Notes: generated by a model not told the origin, from the sequence alone. Positions 1 to 9,497 are shown, counted from the stretch's first letter. The stretch is 63,603 nt of DNA from Gammaproteobacteria bacterium (GCA_013178375.1 JABLXQ010000036.1:1-63603), one strand, 5' to 3'. Made by a program: numbers and translations.

Positions 1-1
1 C

Positions 2-676
2 ACCGGCGGCCGCCGTGACCAGTTTCATCCCACCATGCGTGACACCATGCGGCGCTGGTACGAACGCATGTTGCGTATCCTGAATGTCGAGCTCACCGTC
101 ATTGGCACCATTCCCCACGAAAAAAATGGCGCGACCATCATGATCGCCAACCATATTTCCTGGGTGGATATTCCGCTGATCGGCAGCCAGACGCCGGTGA
201 ATTTCCTGTCCAAGGCCGAGGTGGCGAGCTGGCCGGTGGTGGGCCCGCTGGCGGTGAAGATCGGGACGCTGTTCATCACGCGCGGCTCGGGCGACACCGA
301 CCATGTCATGCAGTCCATGACCGAGCGTCTGCAGCGGAATTTGTCGGTACTGGTGTTCCCCGAAGGCACCACCACCGACGGCAGCAAGGTGCGCCGTTTT
401 CACAAGAAACTGTTCAAAATGTGCGATGGCGCCGACGTGAACCTGTGCCCGTTGCTGATCCGCTATTACAGCGACGGCGATGTGGACCCGGTGCCCTTTG
501 TGGGTGATGTGGCGTTTGGCAGCCATTTCTGGCAGCTGCTGGGGCACAAGAAAATCCGCGCGACGATTGAAGTGCTGCCGCAGGTGAAGCTGGATTCTGA
601 ATCGGTGGGGCATCAGATCAGGAATATTGAATTGACGATGCGCGAGAAACTGGCGGCGCGGGTGCTTCCCAACTGA
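2..676 (+). CDS. 1-acyl-glycerol-3-phosphate acyltransferase-like protein (PlsC family), 5' end cut by window
   Basis: This is a membrane-associated acyltransferase that would transfer a fatty acyl group to a lysophospholipid or related acceptor. Counting from the ATG at 35, the family HX4D catalytic motif is visible as NHISWVD (H40, D45), and the acceptor-binding FPEGTTTDG motif lies near residue 107. The reading frame is open to the first base of the window, so the true start probably lies upstream, and the ATG at 35 is only the first internal candidate. The C-terminus is complete. The gene converges on the DUF1631 gene with no spacer. PlsC paralogues act on several acceptors, including lyso-ornithine lipid, so the substrate is not assigned. 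Confidence 0.85.
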   Translation, partial: TGGRRDQFHPTMRDTMRRWYERMLRILNVELTVIGTIPHEKNGATIMIANHISWVDIPLIGSQTPVNFLSKAEVASWPVVGPLAVKIGTLFITRGSGDTDHVMQSMTERLQRNLSVLVFPEGTTTDGSKVRRFHKKLFKMCDGADVNLCPLLIRYYSDGDVDPVPFVGDVAFGSHFWQLLGHKKIRATIEVLPQVKLDSESVGHQIRNIELTMREKLAARVLPN

Positions 677-2965
677 TTAGGCTTTCGCGGGCTTTTCTGC
701 GCTCGCCATCCGCCCCATCACGGCGCTGAGGGCGCGATCCCAGATGGAGCCGGATTGCAGCAGGCGGAATTCGTCTGACAGCATCATGCGCAGCAGGCTG
801 GCCATGTCGGTTTCCAGCACCTTGTGGCCGCGGCGGGACACGAACAGGTACAGGTCGGATTCCGGTTCGCGGTAGGCCAGCTTGCAGCGGCGGGTCTTGC
901 CGTCGGTGGCAGTGACTTCGGCCCACTGGCCCACTTTCAGCTGCAGGATACGGTGTTTGAGATCCTGGTTGGCGGGGGTGTCCGGATCGAACTGCACGGT
1001 GCGCTCGGCCAGCCGTTGGCGCTGGCGGTCGATGGCGCTGCGGCGGCCTTCCTGCGGTTCGGCCAGGGTGTGGTCGATGGTGCGGCTGTTGGGCAGCGGC
1101 TTGTCGGGCGGGTTCTGCAGGATCTGGCCGTGAATCTCCCACAGCGCGGACAGGAACTTGTCCACTTCGATGCCCGGGTGGCGGATGCTTTCCAGGCCGT
1201 TGCAGATGGCTTTCAGCAGTAGCGGAATCATCTTCACCCAGCGCTCGCGGTCGACGGCGGCATTGGCGGGCTGAATGCTCCAGATCAGGTCGTCCACGGT
1301 TTGCAGGCAGTGGCGCCAGGGGTCGGCGTCGCGGCCGTGGCGCAGCAGCACCTGCAGCATCAGGGTGCGCCAGGGGCCGTCCAGCATGTCGATTACCACC
1401 GACGGCAGCGTCTTGCCCTGCAGGCGGTCGTTGATCAGCTGGTTGATCAGGCGGCGGGCCTGTTCCATGCGGGCCTGGCCCTGGGCGGATTGCAGAACCC
1501 GCTTTTCCACCAGTTCGGCGCGCTGTATTTCTTCCTTCAGGAAGCTGCCGAAGGTCTGTTCCAGGGTGCTGAACAGCTCCAGGTTGAAGCCGTCGAATTC
1601 GTTGAGCACACGGTTGACCACGATGCGCATTTCTTCCAGCAGCAGGTCCCGTTGCAGCAGGGATTCCTTTTCCCAGCCCAGGGCAGCCTGCGACAGCAGC
1701 TTGAGCAGGCGGCGGGTGGGATGGTCGGGTTCGCTGAAGAAGCGTTTGTCCTGCAGTGCGATCTTGATCACCGGAATCTGCAGGCGGCCCAGCAGCAGGG
1801 ACACCTCGGGCGCCAGGTTGCGATCGTCGAGGATGAACTCGAACACCATGCTGACTAGGTTGATGACGTCGTCGTCCACCTGGCGCAGCTTGCGGGCACC
1901 GGTTTCGCGGGCGGAGTGGGCCAGCTGGTGTTCCAGCAGCAGGCGCACATCAAGATGGTCCACGTGGCTGTGGAGCGGGTCGTCATCCTGGCTGGTGTGA
2001 GCCTGGGCTTCCTGCAGGCGGTTGAGCACGGCCATCAGGGCCTGGTTGTCCAGTTCGCGCCCGCTCTGGTCCGGCTGCACGCCGAACAGGCGGTGGTTGA
2101 GGCTGCTGGTGTACAGCCGCGTCATCAACGCCTGTACCTCTGCGAACTGGATGGCATAGGGCGCAGCTTCATCGGCCGGCAGCAGGGCTTCCTGCAGGGC
2201 TTTCAGGTCGATGCCGGCATCGCCGGGAGTGGCGGCGGGTCTAGTTCCTTCCGGCTTTTTCCCGCGGTTGGCGCGCACGTTGGGCAGGATGCCGGCGTCC
2301 ACCAGGATGCGGTTGGAATCTTCCAGCAGGCCGCGCAGGTTGTCGATGACGTGACGCTCGAAATACTTGTACAGCATCAGGCGGATTTTCAGTGGCAGCT
2401 GCAGCTGGTTGGCGGCTTCCACAAAATGGTCCACCAGCTTTTCCGGGCCCAGTGGGTTGTTGTTCTCGTTCAGCCATTCCACTTCCAGGTAGTGGTTCAG
2501 GCGCTGGCTCAGGTGCAACAGCAGGTCGGGGTACTGGGTGCGCAGCTTGCTGCGCATGTTGCTCACCGCCACCTCGATTTCCATCTTGTCCTTGTCCACC
2601 AGGGCGAGGCCGCTGTCGGCGTCCTGCGGGCGGGGCCGGGGCGGCAGATCCGGTTCGCCGGACTGCAGGCGGTCGAATTCGGCGCCCATCAGCTCACGGA
2701 AACGGTTGTCCACGTCATGCGCGTGCAGGCGCAGTTCGCGCATGGCTTCGAAGAACAGGTTCTGCTCGTTGTTGCTCTGGGCGCTTTCGGCCAGTTCGAA
2801 GAAGGCGTCGTCGGTGTGGTTGAAGAGGGTCTTGATCAGGTCGGACAGGCTGGCCAGCACGCGGCTTTGCAGGGTTATCAGGAGCGTGAGCGGGGCGCGA
2901 CTATCCCTGGCACGGTTGTGCAGGGAAAAGCCTTTTTCGAACGATGTCTGATCCGATGACGTCAT
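677..2965 (-). CDS. DUF1631 family protein
   Basis: This 762-residue, mostly helical, soluble protein matches the DUF1631 family, which is widespread in gammaproteobacteria and sometimes mislabelled thymidine phosphorylase. The N-terminal part contains long charged helices. The last 110 residues or so form a beta-rich segment (the WAEVTATDGKTRR and LYLFVSRRGHKVLE stretches) that looks PilZ-like, which hints at, but does not show, cyclic-di-GMP binding. No catalytic motif is visible. The start at 2965 gives a plausible charged N-terminus. It stands alone on the minus strand, divergent from ompR. Confidence 0.8.
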   Translation of the reverse strand: MTSSDQTSFEKGFSLHNRARDSRAPLTLLITLQSRVLASLSDLIKTLFNHTDDAFFELAESAQSNNEQNLFFEAMRELRLHAHDVDNRFRELMGAEFDRLQSGEPDLPPRPRPQDADSGLALVDKDKMEIEVAVSNMRSKLRTQYPDLLLHLSQRLNHYLEVEWLNENNNPLGPEKLVDHFVEAANQLQLPLKIRLMLYKYFERHVIDNLRGLLEDSNRILVDAGILPNVRANRGKKPEGTRPAATPGDAGIDLKALQEALLPADEAAPYAIQFAEVQALMTRLYTSSLNHRLFGVQPDQSGRELDNQALMAVLNRLQEAQAHTSQDDDPLHSHVDHLDVRLLLEHQLAHSARETGARKLRQVDDDVINLVSMVFEFILDDRNLAPEVSLLLGRLQIPVIKIALQDKRFFSEPDHPTRRLLKLLSQAALGWEKESLLQRDLLLEEMRIVVNRVLNEFDGFNLELFSTLEQTFGSFLKEEIQRAELVEKRVLQSAQGQARMEQARRLINQLINDRLQGKTLPSVVIDMLDGPWRTLMLQVLLRHGRDADPWRHCLQTVDDLIWSIQPANAAVDRERWVKMIPLLLKAICNGLESIRHPGIEVDKFLSALWEIHGQILQNPPDKPLPNSRTIDHTLAEPQEGRRSAIDRQRQRLAERTVQFDPDTPANQDLKHRILQLKVGQWAEVTATDGKTRRCKLAYREPESDLYLFVSRRGHKVLETDMASLLRMMLSDEFRLLQSGSIWDRALSAVMGRMASAEKPAKA

Positions 2966-3183
2966 TCAGCGCGGCTCCGCGAGATGTCTTGCGACCGGTT
3001 TAATGAGTGGGACTTAGTTTGAGGCACGAATTGTTCCAAAATCCTCGGGCCATTGCTACGGTAATTTGACGGGCTGGTCCGTATTTTTCATAAGCTATTT
3101 CAATTAGTCTTGTTTTTGGGCGCGTTAGGCGCCTTCAATGCAAGGATTGTAACAATATGGGGCCATGACTTGCGGCGCTGATC

Positions 3184-3198
3184 CCGTTACCGTAACGG
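3184..3198. promoter_or_regulatory. 15-bp perfect palindrome upstream of ompR
   Basis: The sequence CCGTTACCGTAACGG is two 7-bp arms around a central base. It ends 44 bp before the ompR start codon in the divergent DUF1631/ompR spacer. Its symmetry suggests a dimeric regulator site. The protein is unknown. Confidence 0.4.
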
Positions 3199-3242
3199 AT
3201 TGCTCCCCTGTCCGCTTTGTTCTGATCTTCAGGTGAATACCC

Positions 3243-3983
3243 ATGGCCGATGTTGCCCGCGAACATGAACAGCTCGAAAAAATACTGGTGGTGGACGATG
3301 ACGCCCGCCTGCGCTCGCTGCTGCAGCGCTATCTGGAGGAGCAGGGTCTGACCGTGAAGGCGGTGGCGGATGCCGAGCAGATGGACCGCGCCCTGGGCCG
3401 CGAGCTGTATTCCCTGATGGTGCTGGACCTGATGCTGCCGGGCGAGGATGGGTTGTCCATCTGCGGCCGCCTGCGGAGCGGTGGCAACCAGATTCCCATC
3501 ATCATGCTCACCGCCAAGGGCGACGATGCCGACCGTATCAGCGGCCTGGAAGCCGGTGCCGACGACTACCTGCCCAAGCCGTTCAATCCGCGCGAGCTGC
3601 TGGCCCGCATCAAGGCGGTGCTGCGGCGCCAGGTGAAGGAGCTTCCCGGGGCACCGTCGCAGCAGGAGGAGGTGGTGTCGTTCGGCCCCTTCACCCTGGA
3701 TCTGTCCACCCGCACCCTGACCAAGAATGGCGAAGTGGTCTCACTTACCACCGGTGAATTCGCCGTCATGAAAGCCCTGGTGCAGCATCCCCGTGAACCG
3801 CTGACCCGCGACAAGCTGATGAACCTGGCCCGGGGGCGGGAGTGGAGTGCCATGGAACGCAGCATTGACGTGCAGGTGTCGCGCCTGCGCCGCATGATCG
3901 AGGACGACCCTTCCAATGCCCGTTATATTCAGACCGTGTGGGGTGTGGGCTATGTGTTTGTGCCGGATGGGGCTTCGAAATAG
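3243..3983 (+). CDS. ompR: OmpR-family response regulator
   Basis: This is the DNA-binding response regulator of an osmolarity/porin-type two-component system. An N-terminal receiver domain (about residues 12-125) has the acidic pair in LVVDDD, phospho-acceptor D62 in VLDLMLPGEDG, the LTAKGDD switch region and the YLPKPF lysine motif. The C-terminal winged helix (about 145-240) ends with the typical IQTVWGVGYVFVPDG signature of OmpR itself. A 36-bp gap separates it from envZ on the same strand, so the two are probably co-transcribed. A 15-bp palindrome lies in the upstream spacer. Confidence 0.93.
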   Translation: MADVAREHEQLEKILVVDDDARLRSLLQRYLEEQGLTVKAVADAEQMDRALGRELYSLMVLDLMLPGEDGLSICGRLRSGGNQIPIIMLTAKGDDADRISGLEAGADDYLPKPFNPRELLARIKAVLRRQVKELPGAPSQQEEVVSFGPFTLDLSTRTLTKNGEVVSLTTGEFAVMKALVQHPREPLTRDKLMNLARGREWSAMERSIDVQVSRLRRMIEDDPSNARYIQTVWGVGYVFVPDGASK

Positions 3984-4019
3984 AGTGCGTCGAAATAGCA
4001 TGCGGCGAAGCAGGTCAGA

Positions 4020-5339
4020 ATGAGACTCACCCCCCAATCCTCCTTTTGGCGCACCATTCTGCTGGTGGGTCTGGTCATCATCCTGAGCCAGATTTCCACC
4101 CTCTGGTTCGCCGTCTATTACCTGTACCTGCCCGGTATCAAGCAGAACGCGCAGTTGGTGGCGCTGCAGATCGATACCGCCGAGCTGCTGGTGGACAGCG
4201 AGCGCAAAGCCGAATTCATCGAGCGGGTGCGGCGCGATCACCATCTGGATATCACCGCCGACCCCGAGATCATTCCGTCCGAAAGCGAGGGGCTGTTCGG
4301 CAGCCTGTTTGTTGAGCCAATGCGTTCTCGCCTGGGGGCGGGCGCGCAGGTGCGGCTGGGATTCAAGCCCAAGCCGAGTATCTGGGTCACCACGCCGCAA
4401 TTAAGTGCGCTGTGGATACGCTTTCCGCTGGAAAATTTCGGCCGCTACGAAGGCTTTGCCTTCATGACCTGGCTCATCGCCACGCCCGCCATCGCCTTTA
4501 TTCTCACCCTGTTGTTCGTGCGCCAGCTGAACCGCCCGCTGAAACGGCTGGCCAATGCCGCGCGGCGGATCGGACGCGGCGAGATCGTCAGCAACCTGAC
4601 CCAGGAAACCGGCCCGCGCGAGATCCAGGCGGTGAATACAGCCTTCATGCAGATGAGCAGGGATCTGCAGCAGGCCAGCCGCGAGCGTTCCTTGCTGCTG
4701 GCGGGTATTTCTCACGATCTGCGCACGCCACTCACCCGCATGCGGCTGACGGCAGAACTGCTCGGCGAATCGGAATTCACCGAAGGCATGATCCGCGATA
4801 TCGAGGACATGAATGCGATCCTCAACCAGTTCATCATGTTCGTGCGCGACGGCAGCGACGAAAAAACCGAGGCAGGCGATCTGAACGAAGTGATCGTGGA
4901 AGTGGTGTCGCAGTTTGAATCCGATGGCGCGGTGCTGCGCATCGATCTGCATCCGGTGCCGCCGATTTTGCTGAAGCGTTTGTCGCTCAAGCGCATGTTC
5001 GCCAACCTGATTGGTAATGCGATCCGGCATGGCGGTGGCGAGGTGGATGTGTCCTGCGCGATGGCGGACAGCGAGATCCGCGTGATCGTGGCGGATCGCG
5101 GCCCGGGTCTGGCGGAGCAGGATCTGCAGGAACTGTTTCAGCCGTTTGCGCGCGGCGACCAGAGCCGTTCCACCAAGGGATCGGGATTGGGGCTGGCGAT
5201 CGTCAAGCGGGTGGTGGACATGCATCACGGCCGCGTGCAGTTGCGCAATCGTGAAGGGGGCGGGCTGGAGGCGGTGGTGCATCTGCCGCTGACGGGGGAA
5301 CTGGTGCCCCCCGATTCGCTGCTGCAGGGCATGCGCTGA
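4020..5339 (+). CDS. envZ: EnvZ-type sensor histidine kinase
   Basis: This is the inner-membrane kinase/phosphatase partner of OmpR. A first membrane segment lies at about residues 12-32, a short periplasmic domain follows, and a second membrane segment lies near 150-175, leading into HAMP. The DHp domain carries the phosphorylatable histidine in ISHDLRTPLTR (about residue 232), as in EnvZ. The ATP-binding domain shows the N box NLIGNAIRHGGG and the G box KGSGLGLAIVKR. At 439 residues it is close to the E. coli protein in length. It follows ompR directly. Confidence 0.93.
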   Translation: MRLTPQSSFWRTILLVGLVIILSQISTLWFAVYYLYLPGIKQNAQLVALQIDTAELLVDSERKAEFIERVRRDHHLDITADPEIIPSESEGLFGSLFVEPMRSRLGAGAQVRLGFKPKPSIWVTTPQLSALWIRFPLENFGRYEGFAFMTWLIATPAIAFILTLLFVRQLNRPLKRLANAARRIGRGEIVSNLTQETGPREIQAVNTAFMQMSRDLQQASRERSLLLAGISHDLRTPLTRMRLTAELLGESEFTEGMIRDIEDMNAILNQFIMFVRDGSDEKTEAGDLNEVIVEVVSQFESDGAVLRIDLHPVPPILLKRLSLKRMFANLIGNAIRHGGGEVDVSCAMADSEIRVIVADRGPGLAEQDLQELFQPFARGDQSRSTKGSGLGLAIVKRVVDMHHGRVQLRNREGGGLEAVVHLPLTGELVPPDSLLQGMR

Positions 5340-5363
5340 AGACGCTTCGACTTATGCGGTCTT

Positions 5364-6005
5364 TCAGTATTCGTCGTCGTTGCCTTTGCGACGCAACTTT
5401 TTCAGCTTCGCGCTCAGGCCGTGGAAAAACTTGTGCTTGCTGCTGGCGGCGCCACCAGTGAGGAAGTTGATCTGGATCGACTGGCGCTTGCCCTCGAACG
5501 CCGGGTAACCGTGCCAGCCGTTGTCGGTAACCTTGAAGGCCAGCAGTGAACCCGGGCCCGGATTGATCTCCGCAACATAGTCGTTCATGTTGTCCTTGCT
5601 GCGCAGAATCCGCAGTTTGCCCGTCTCCGCCGTCCAGTCCTCGTTCAGGTAAATCAGAATGGTGAGCACCTTGGTCTTGGAATCGGTGTGGATGCGGCCG
5701 TCCTTCTGCCGGGAATAACCGCGCAGGGTGATCATCATCGGCAGGTCCATCACGTTCACGTCGAACTTGTCGCACAGGATCTTGCGGAATTCCGGGGTGT
5801 CCAGGCACTTGAGCAGGCGGTCGAAATGGGGGCCGTATTTCACGTCGTCCAGGTTGAAGCTGCCGCCGTCGCGGATCGGTGGGAAATCGCGGATTACATC
5901 CTTCACGGCGCCGGGCAGGATTGATTCGTCCACGGTGAAGTAGGGGAAGGGATCGGTCTTGACCTCAGCGTTGCGCAATGCGTCGAGATTCAGAAGGCTG
6001 GTCAT
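5364..6005 (-). CDS. 2-oxoglutarate/Fe(II)-dependent dioxygenase family protein
   Basis: This 213-residue protein fits the 2OG-Fe(II) oxygenase superfamily. The iron-binding facial triad can be read as H and D of GRIHTDSK and the later histidine of NGWHGYP. The arginine of KRQSIQINF would bind 2-oxoglutarate. The start at 6005 is preferred over an upstream in-frame ATG at 6122 because GGAAAG lies about 8 bases before it and the upstream extension is low-complexity. The C-terminus is basic, then ends in DDEY. The substrate is unknown. Prolyl hydroxylase-like and sugar-modifying members look alike at this level. Confidence 0.75.
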   Translation of the reverse strand: MTSLLNLDALRNAEVKTDPFPYFTVDESILPGAVKDVIRDFPPIRDGGSFNLDDVKYGPHFDRLLKCLDTPEFRKILCDKFDVNVMDLPMMITLRGYSRQKDGRIHTDSKTKVLTILIYLNEDWTAETGKLRILRSKDNMNDYVAEINPGPGSLLAFKVTDNGWHGYPAFEGKRQSIQINFLTGGAASSKHKFFHGLSAKLKKLRRKGNDDEY

Positions 6006-6153
6006 GGTCAGTTCTTTCCGGCAGATCGGGGTGGTGTACTGGGTGGTGATTGATGGAGCGGAACATATCACCTTTTGCTCTGTTGAACGAGCCGTACCCG
6101 GCCGGGTGCTGACCGGCGTCAATTCCCGGACGGCCGCGGCCGGTGTGCAGCCT

Positions 6154-7674
6154 TCAGCGCGTCGGGCTGCCTGCTGTCGGCGCGGCGGCTCCGCGCAGAA
6201 ACAGCAGCATGGGGGTCGCCAGCAATACCACCATCATCATCAGGCGGAAGTCGTTCAGGTAGGCAATGGTGGCCGCCTGGCTGTTCACCATGCTGTCCAG
6301 CATCAGCAGGGCGTCGCGGGTTTCGCCGCCGGCGCTGAGCTGGTCCGTGGCCAGGTCCAGCAGGTTGCCCCTGGCTCCGTAATTCACCAGATATGACCCC
6401 AGTTCCGCGTGATTGATCTGGATGTTGCGCGCCAGCAGGGTGGTGACGATGGAAATGCCCACGCTGCTGCCGATATTGCGTATCAGGCTGAACACGGCGG
6501 CGGCGTCGTTGCGATAGTGCGGAGCCAGGGTGGAGTAGGCCAGCGCGCTCAGTGGCACGAATACAAAGCCCAGGCCGAAGCCCTGAATCAGCCCGTTCTG
6601 CACGATGATGGCGGTGGACACATCGGTGGTGAACTGGCTCATCTGCCACAGGGAATAAGCCGTCAGCAGCAGGCCGGTGAGCATCAGCAGACGGGGGTCC
6701 ACATGGCGCGTCAGCCGGCCGGCAACGGCCATCGCCAGCATGGTGCCCAGTCCACGCGGTGCCAGCACCAGTCCGGTGGTCATCACCGGAAATCCCATCA
6801 GTTTCTGCAGGAATGGCGGCAGCAGCGCCATGCTCGACAGCATGATGATCCCCACCACGAAAATGAAAACCAGGCTGGCGGCGAAATTGCGGTCACGGAA
6901 CATGGCCGGTTCCAGAAAAGGTTTTTGCGCGGTGAGGATGTGCACCACGAACAGGTAGAACGCCAGCCCGGCCAGCGCGCATTCCACCATGATTTCGGTG
7001 GAGGCGAACCAGTCCTTGCCCTGGCCCCGGTCCAGCAGCAGTTGCAGCGCGCCGATGCTCAGCGCCAGCAGGGCGAAGCCGAAACCATCAAAACGGCGGT
7101 CGGGATTTTTCTCGGTTTCCGGCATGAACAGCAGGATGCCGACGAAGGTGGCAATACCGATGGGCAGGTTGATGTAGAACACCCAGCGCCAGTTGTAATA
7201 CTCCGTCAGCCAGCCGCCCAGACTGGGCCCCAGAATCGGCCCGAGCATGACGCCCATGCCCCACATCGACATGGCCTGGCCATGTTTTTCTTTCGGATAG
7301 GTGTCCAGCAGAACGGCCTGCGACAGCGGTACCAGCCCGGCGCCGAACACGCCCTGCAGCAGGCGGAACAGCACCATTTCCGGCAGATTCTGCGCCACGC
7401 CGCACAGCAATGAAGTAAAGGTGAAGCCGGCGACACAGATCAGGAACAGCCGCTTGCGCCCGATGCGCGCGGCGAGGATGCCGGTGGGCGCGGTCATGAT
7501 GGCGCAGGCGACGATATAGGAGGTCAGCACCCACGACGCCTGTTCCTGCGTTGCATTGAGCGAGCCCTGCATGTGCGGCAGGGCCACATTGGCGATGGTG
7601 GTGTCCAGCGCCTGCATGATGGTGGCCATCATGATCGAGAGGGTGATCAACCCGGTGTGCCGGGCGGCGTTCAT
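6154..7674 (-). CDS. emrB: EmrB-type drug:H+ antiporter (MFS, DHA2 family)
   Basis: This is the inner-membrane pump of a tripartite drug-efflux system, with 14 predicted membrane segments typical of the DHA2 family. The N-terminal motif region LDTTIANVALPHMQGSL and the GWLTEYYNWRWVFYINLP stretch are characteristic of EmrB. The start at 7674 is chosen because its ATG lies one base after the emrA stop; the longer frame would run back into emrA. It is the last gene of the marR-emrA-emrB operon. No outer-membrane TolC-like gene is adjacent, so the exit duct must be encoded elsewhere. Confidence 0.9.
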   Translation of the reverse strand: MNAARHTGLITLSIMMATIMQALDTTIANVALPHMQGSLNATQEQASWVLTSYIVACAIMTAPTGILAARIGRKRLFLICVAGFTFTSLLCGVAQNLPEMVLFRLLQGVFGAGLVPLSQAVLLDTYPKEKHGQAMSMWGMGVMLGPILGPSLGGWLTEYYNWRWVFYINLPIGIATFVGILLFMPETEKNPDRRFDGFGFALLALSIGALQLLLDRGQGKDWFASTEIMVECALAGLAFYLFVVHILTAQKPFLEPAMFRDRNFAASLVFIFVVGIIMLSSMALLPPFLQKLMGFPVMTTGLVLAPRGLGTMLAMAVAGRLTRHVDPRLLMLTGLLLTAYSLWQMSQFTTDVSTAIIVQNGLIQGFGLGFVFVPLSALAYSTLAPHYRNDAAAVFSLIRNIGSSVGISIVTTLLARNIQINHAELGSYLVNYGARGNLLDLATDQLSAGGETRDALLMLDSMVNSQAATIAYLNDFRLMMMVVLLATPMLLFLRGAAAPTAGSPTR

Positions 7675-7675
7675 A

Positions 7676-8809
7676 TCAGGAATCCTGCAGTGCTTCCGGC
7701 TGTTGCTTGGCAAGCGGCGGCTGGTTCTGCTGCGGTTGCTGGGTGACTTGCGGTTGCTGGCCCAGGTGCGGGTAGCGGCCGGTGTCGATCTCCACTTCCG
7801 TGCTCATGCCGGCACGCAGGGTCAGATCCGGCGGCCCGTTTTCCACGCTGATGCGGGCGGCGATGCGCTGCACCACCTTCACCCAGTTACCGGTGGAATT
7901 CTGCGCCGGCAGGATGGAAAACTCCGACCCGCTGGCAGGGCTGATGCTTTCCACCTTGCCGGTCCAGGTCTGGCCGGGGTAGCTGTCCACGTGGATCGAC
8001 ACGATCTGGCCCGGCTTGATGTCGGTCAGATCGGTTTCCTTGAAATTGGCTTCGACCCACACCTGGCCGGTGCCGATGAAATTCACCATGGGCAGGCCGG
8101 CGCGGGCATATTCCCCCACACTGGGCGCGCTGCCGACAATGCCGTCCGCCGGTGCCCGCACCGAGGTGCGTTCCAGATCCAGGCTGGCCTTGGCCACCGC
8201 CGTTTGCGCGGCGATAAACAGTGGGTGTTCCGCCACGGCGATGTCGGGCTTGTTGGCGAGGGACGCCAGGATCTCGGTCACTTCGTGCTGCAGTTTCAGC
8301 ACGTCCTTGCGGGATTTGTCATGGCGCAGTTCGGCGTCGTCACGCTGGGATTCCGACACCGAGCCTTTCGCAATCAGCGCCAGCTGCCGCTTCAGGTCGC
8401 GCTCGGCAAACTGCGCTTCCACCCGGGCCCGTTCCAGATCCGTCTGCTTCTGCGCATACAGGGCTTTCAGTTCGTTGATGCGCAGCACGCTGGTGGACAG
8501 GTCCGCCTGTGCCCGGTCCGCTGCGATGCGGTAGGGTGCGGGATCGATGCGGAACAGTTCATCGCCCTTGCGCACCGGCTGGTTGTCTGTCACCAGCACG
8601 GCCACCACGTTGCCGGATACGTCCGGCGCCAGCAGGATTTTTTCCGCCTTGATGTAGGCGTTGTCGGTGCCGACGTAACGGCCGCTGGTGAGCCAGCCCC
8701 ACAGGCCGCCGCCGGCCACCAGGATGATGCCCAGGGCCATCAGGCTGTGCCGCAGCCATTTTTTGCGGAGTTGTGGTTCGTTTGCGGTGGTGTTGTTTGT
8801 ACTGGTCAT
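7676..8809 (-). CDS. emrA: EmrA/HlyD-type periplasmic adaptor subunit
   Basis: This is a membrane-fusion protein linking the EmrB pump to an outer-membrane channel. A single N-terminal membrane anchor (about residues 20-42) is followed by the first barrel-sandwich half (YVGTDNAYIKAEKILLAPDVSG), a long coiled-coil hairpin (about 95-200) and the second lipoyl half (RTSVRAPADGIVG). A Pro/Gln-rich tail closes the protein. GAGG lies about 9 bases before the ATG. It sits 18 bp after the marR gene and one base before emrB, so the three form one transcription unit. Confidence 0.9.
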   Translation of the reverse strand: MTSTNNTTANEPQLRKKWLRHSLMALGIILVAGGGLWGWLTSGRYVGTDNAYIKAEKILLAPDVSGNVVAVLVTDNQPVRKGDELFRIDPAPYRIAADRAQADLSTSVLRINELKALYAQKQTDLERARVEAQFAERDLKRQLALIAKGSVSESQRDDAELRHDKSRKDVLKLQHEVTEILASLANKPDIAVAEHPLFIAAQTAVAKASLDLERTSVRAPADGIVGSAPSVGEYARAGLPMVNFIGTGQVWVEANFKETDLTDIKPGQIVSIHVDSYPGQTWTGKVESISPASGSEFSILPAQNSTGNWVKVVQRIAARISVENGPPDLTLRAGMSTEVEIDTGRYPHLGQQPQVTQQPQQNQPPLAKQQPEALQDS

Positions 8810-8827
8810 GCTGGTAGCCTCGTACTA

Positions 8828-9286
8828 TCAGGCCCCGGCGTCATGGCCGAGGTTTTCCCGCATCCTTAGCAAGGTGCGCAGCAGTTGGTCCTGGTCTGCC
8901 GCGGGAATGTTTTTCAGTGCTTCCGCCCGGGTGATGGCGCCCTGATCCCACATTTGCTCCAGGATCGGATTGGCCTGGGCCGTGAGATAGAGATTGAAGG
9001 CGCGGCGATCGGTGGGGTCGGGCCGCCGTTCCACCCAGCCGGACGCCTGCATGCGGTCGATGATGCGGGCCACGCTGATAGGCTGCATGTCGAGGCTGTC
9101 GGCCAGCTGGATCTGGCGCACACCTTCGTTACGGGACAGATACGCCAGCACCTGCCACTGGGCCTGGGTGAGGCCCAGCTGCTGCACCTGCCGGTTGAAA
9201 TTGCGCCGCAGCAGGCGGGCCACGTCGCTAAGGACGAAGCCCAGGGCTTCCTGGGGTTTCTTGATGGGGGCGTCAGACACGCTCAC
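8828..9286 (-). CDS. MarR-family transcriptional regulator of the emrAB operon
   Basis: This winged-helix repressor has the MarR dimerisation helices at both ends. The DNA-binding core is near residues 45-100 (LTQAQWQVLAYLSRNEGVRQIQLADSLDMQP), followed by the RRPDPTDRRA wing. I choose the GTG at 9286 as the start because TTGGAG sits 7-8 bases ahead of it. The more upstream TTG would place the ribosome site inside the coding region. A perfect 14-bp palindrome lies 16 bp upstream of this start, suggesting autoregulation and control of emrAB. Confidence 0.88.
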   Translation of the reverse strand: MSVSDAPIKKPQEALGFVLSDVARLLRRNFNRQVQQLGLTQAQWQVLAYLSRNEGVRQIQLADSLDMQPISVARIIDRMQASGWVERRPDPTDRRAFNLYLTAQANPILEQMWDQGAITRAEALKNIPAADQDQLLRTLLRMRENLGHDAGA

Positions 9287-9301
9287 GGCAGGCTCCAATT
9301 A

Positions 9302-9315
9302 ATAAGCATGCTTAT
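9302..9315. promoter_or_regulatory. Probable MarR operator (perfect 14-bp palindrome)
   Basis: ATAAGCATGCTTAT is a perfect inverted repeat lying immediately upstream of the marR ribosome-binding site in an AT-rich stretch. Its size and position are typical of MarR-family autoregulatory operators. The site also lies in the divergent spacer of the PHP-domain lipoprotein gene. Confidence 0.6.
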
Positions 9316-9497
9316 ATTAATGGTACATATTATATGTATGTCAAGGCTTGATCGGCTGATTTTCAGGCGATTCTGGCCAAACTGCCGGGCGGTAACCCGT
9401 GGTTATTGTTTGTGTGGAACTAACGTGCTAACAATGTGCTGGATGGCCGCTTTTTAGTGGTGCCCTTCACCATAACAACAATAAAGATCGTTTCCCC

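Noticed and set aside
5364..6122. Longer N-terminus for the dioxygenase
   Set aside because: The extra 39 residues are low-complexity and the ribosome site supports the start at 6005.
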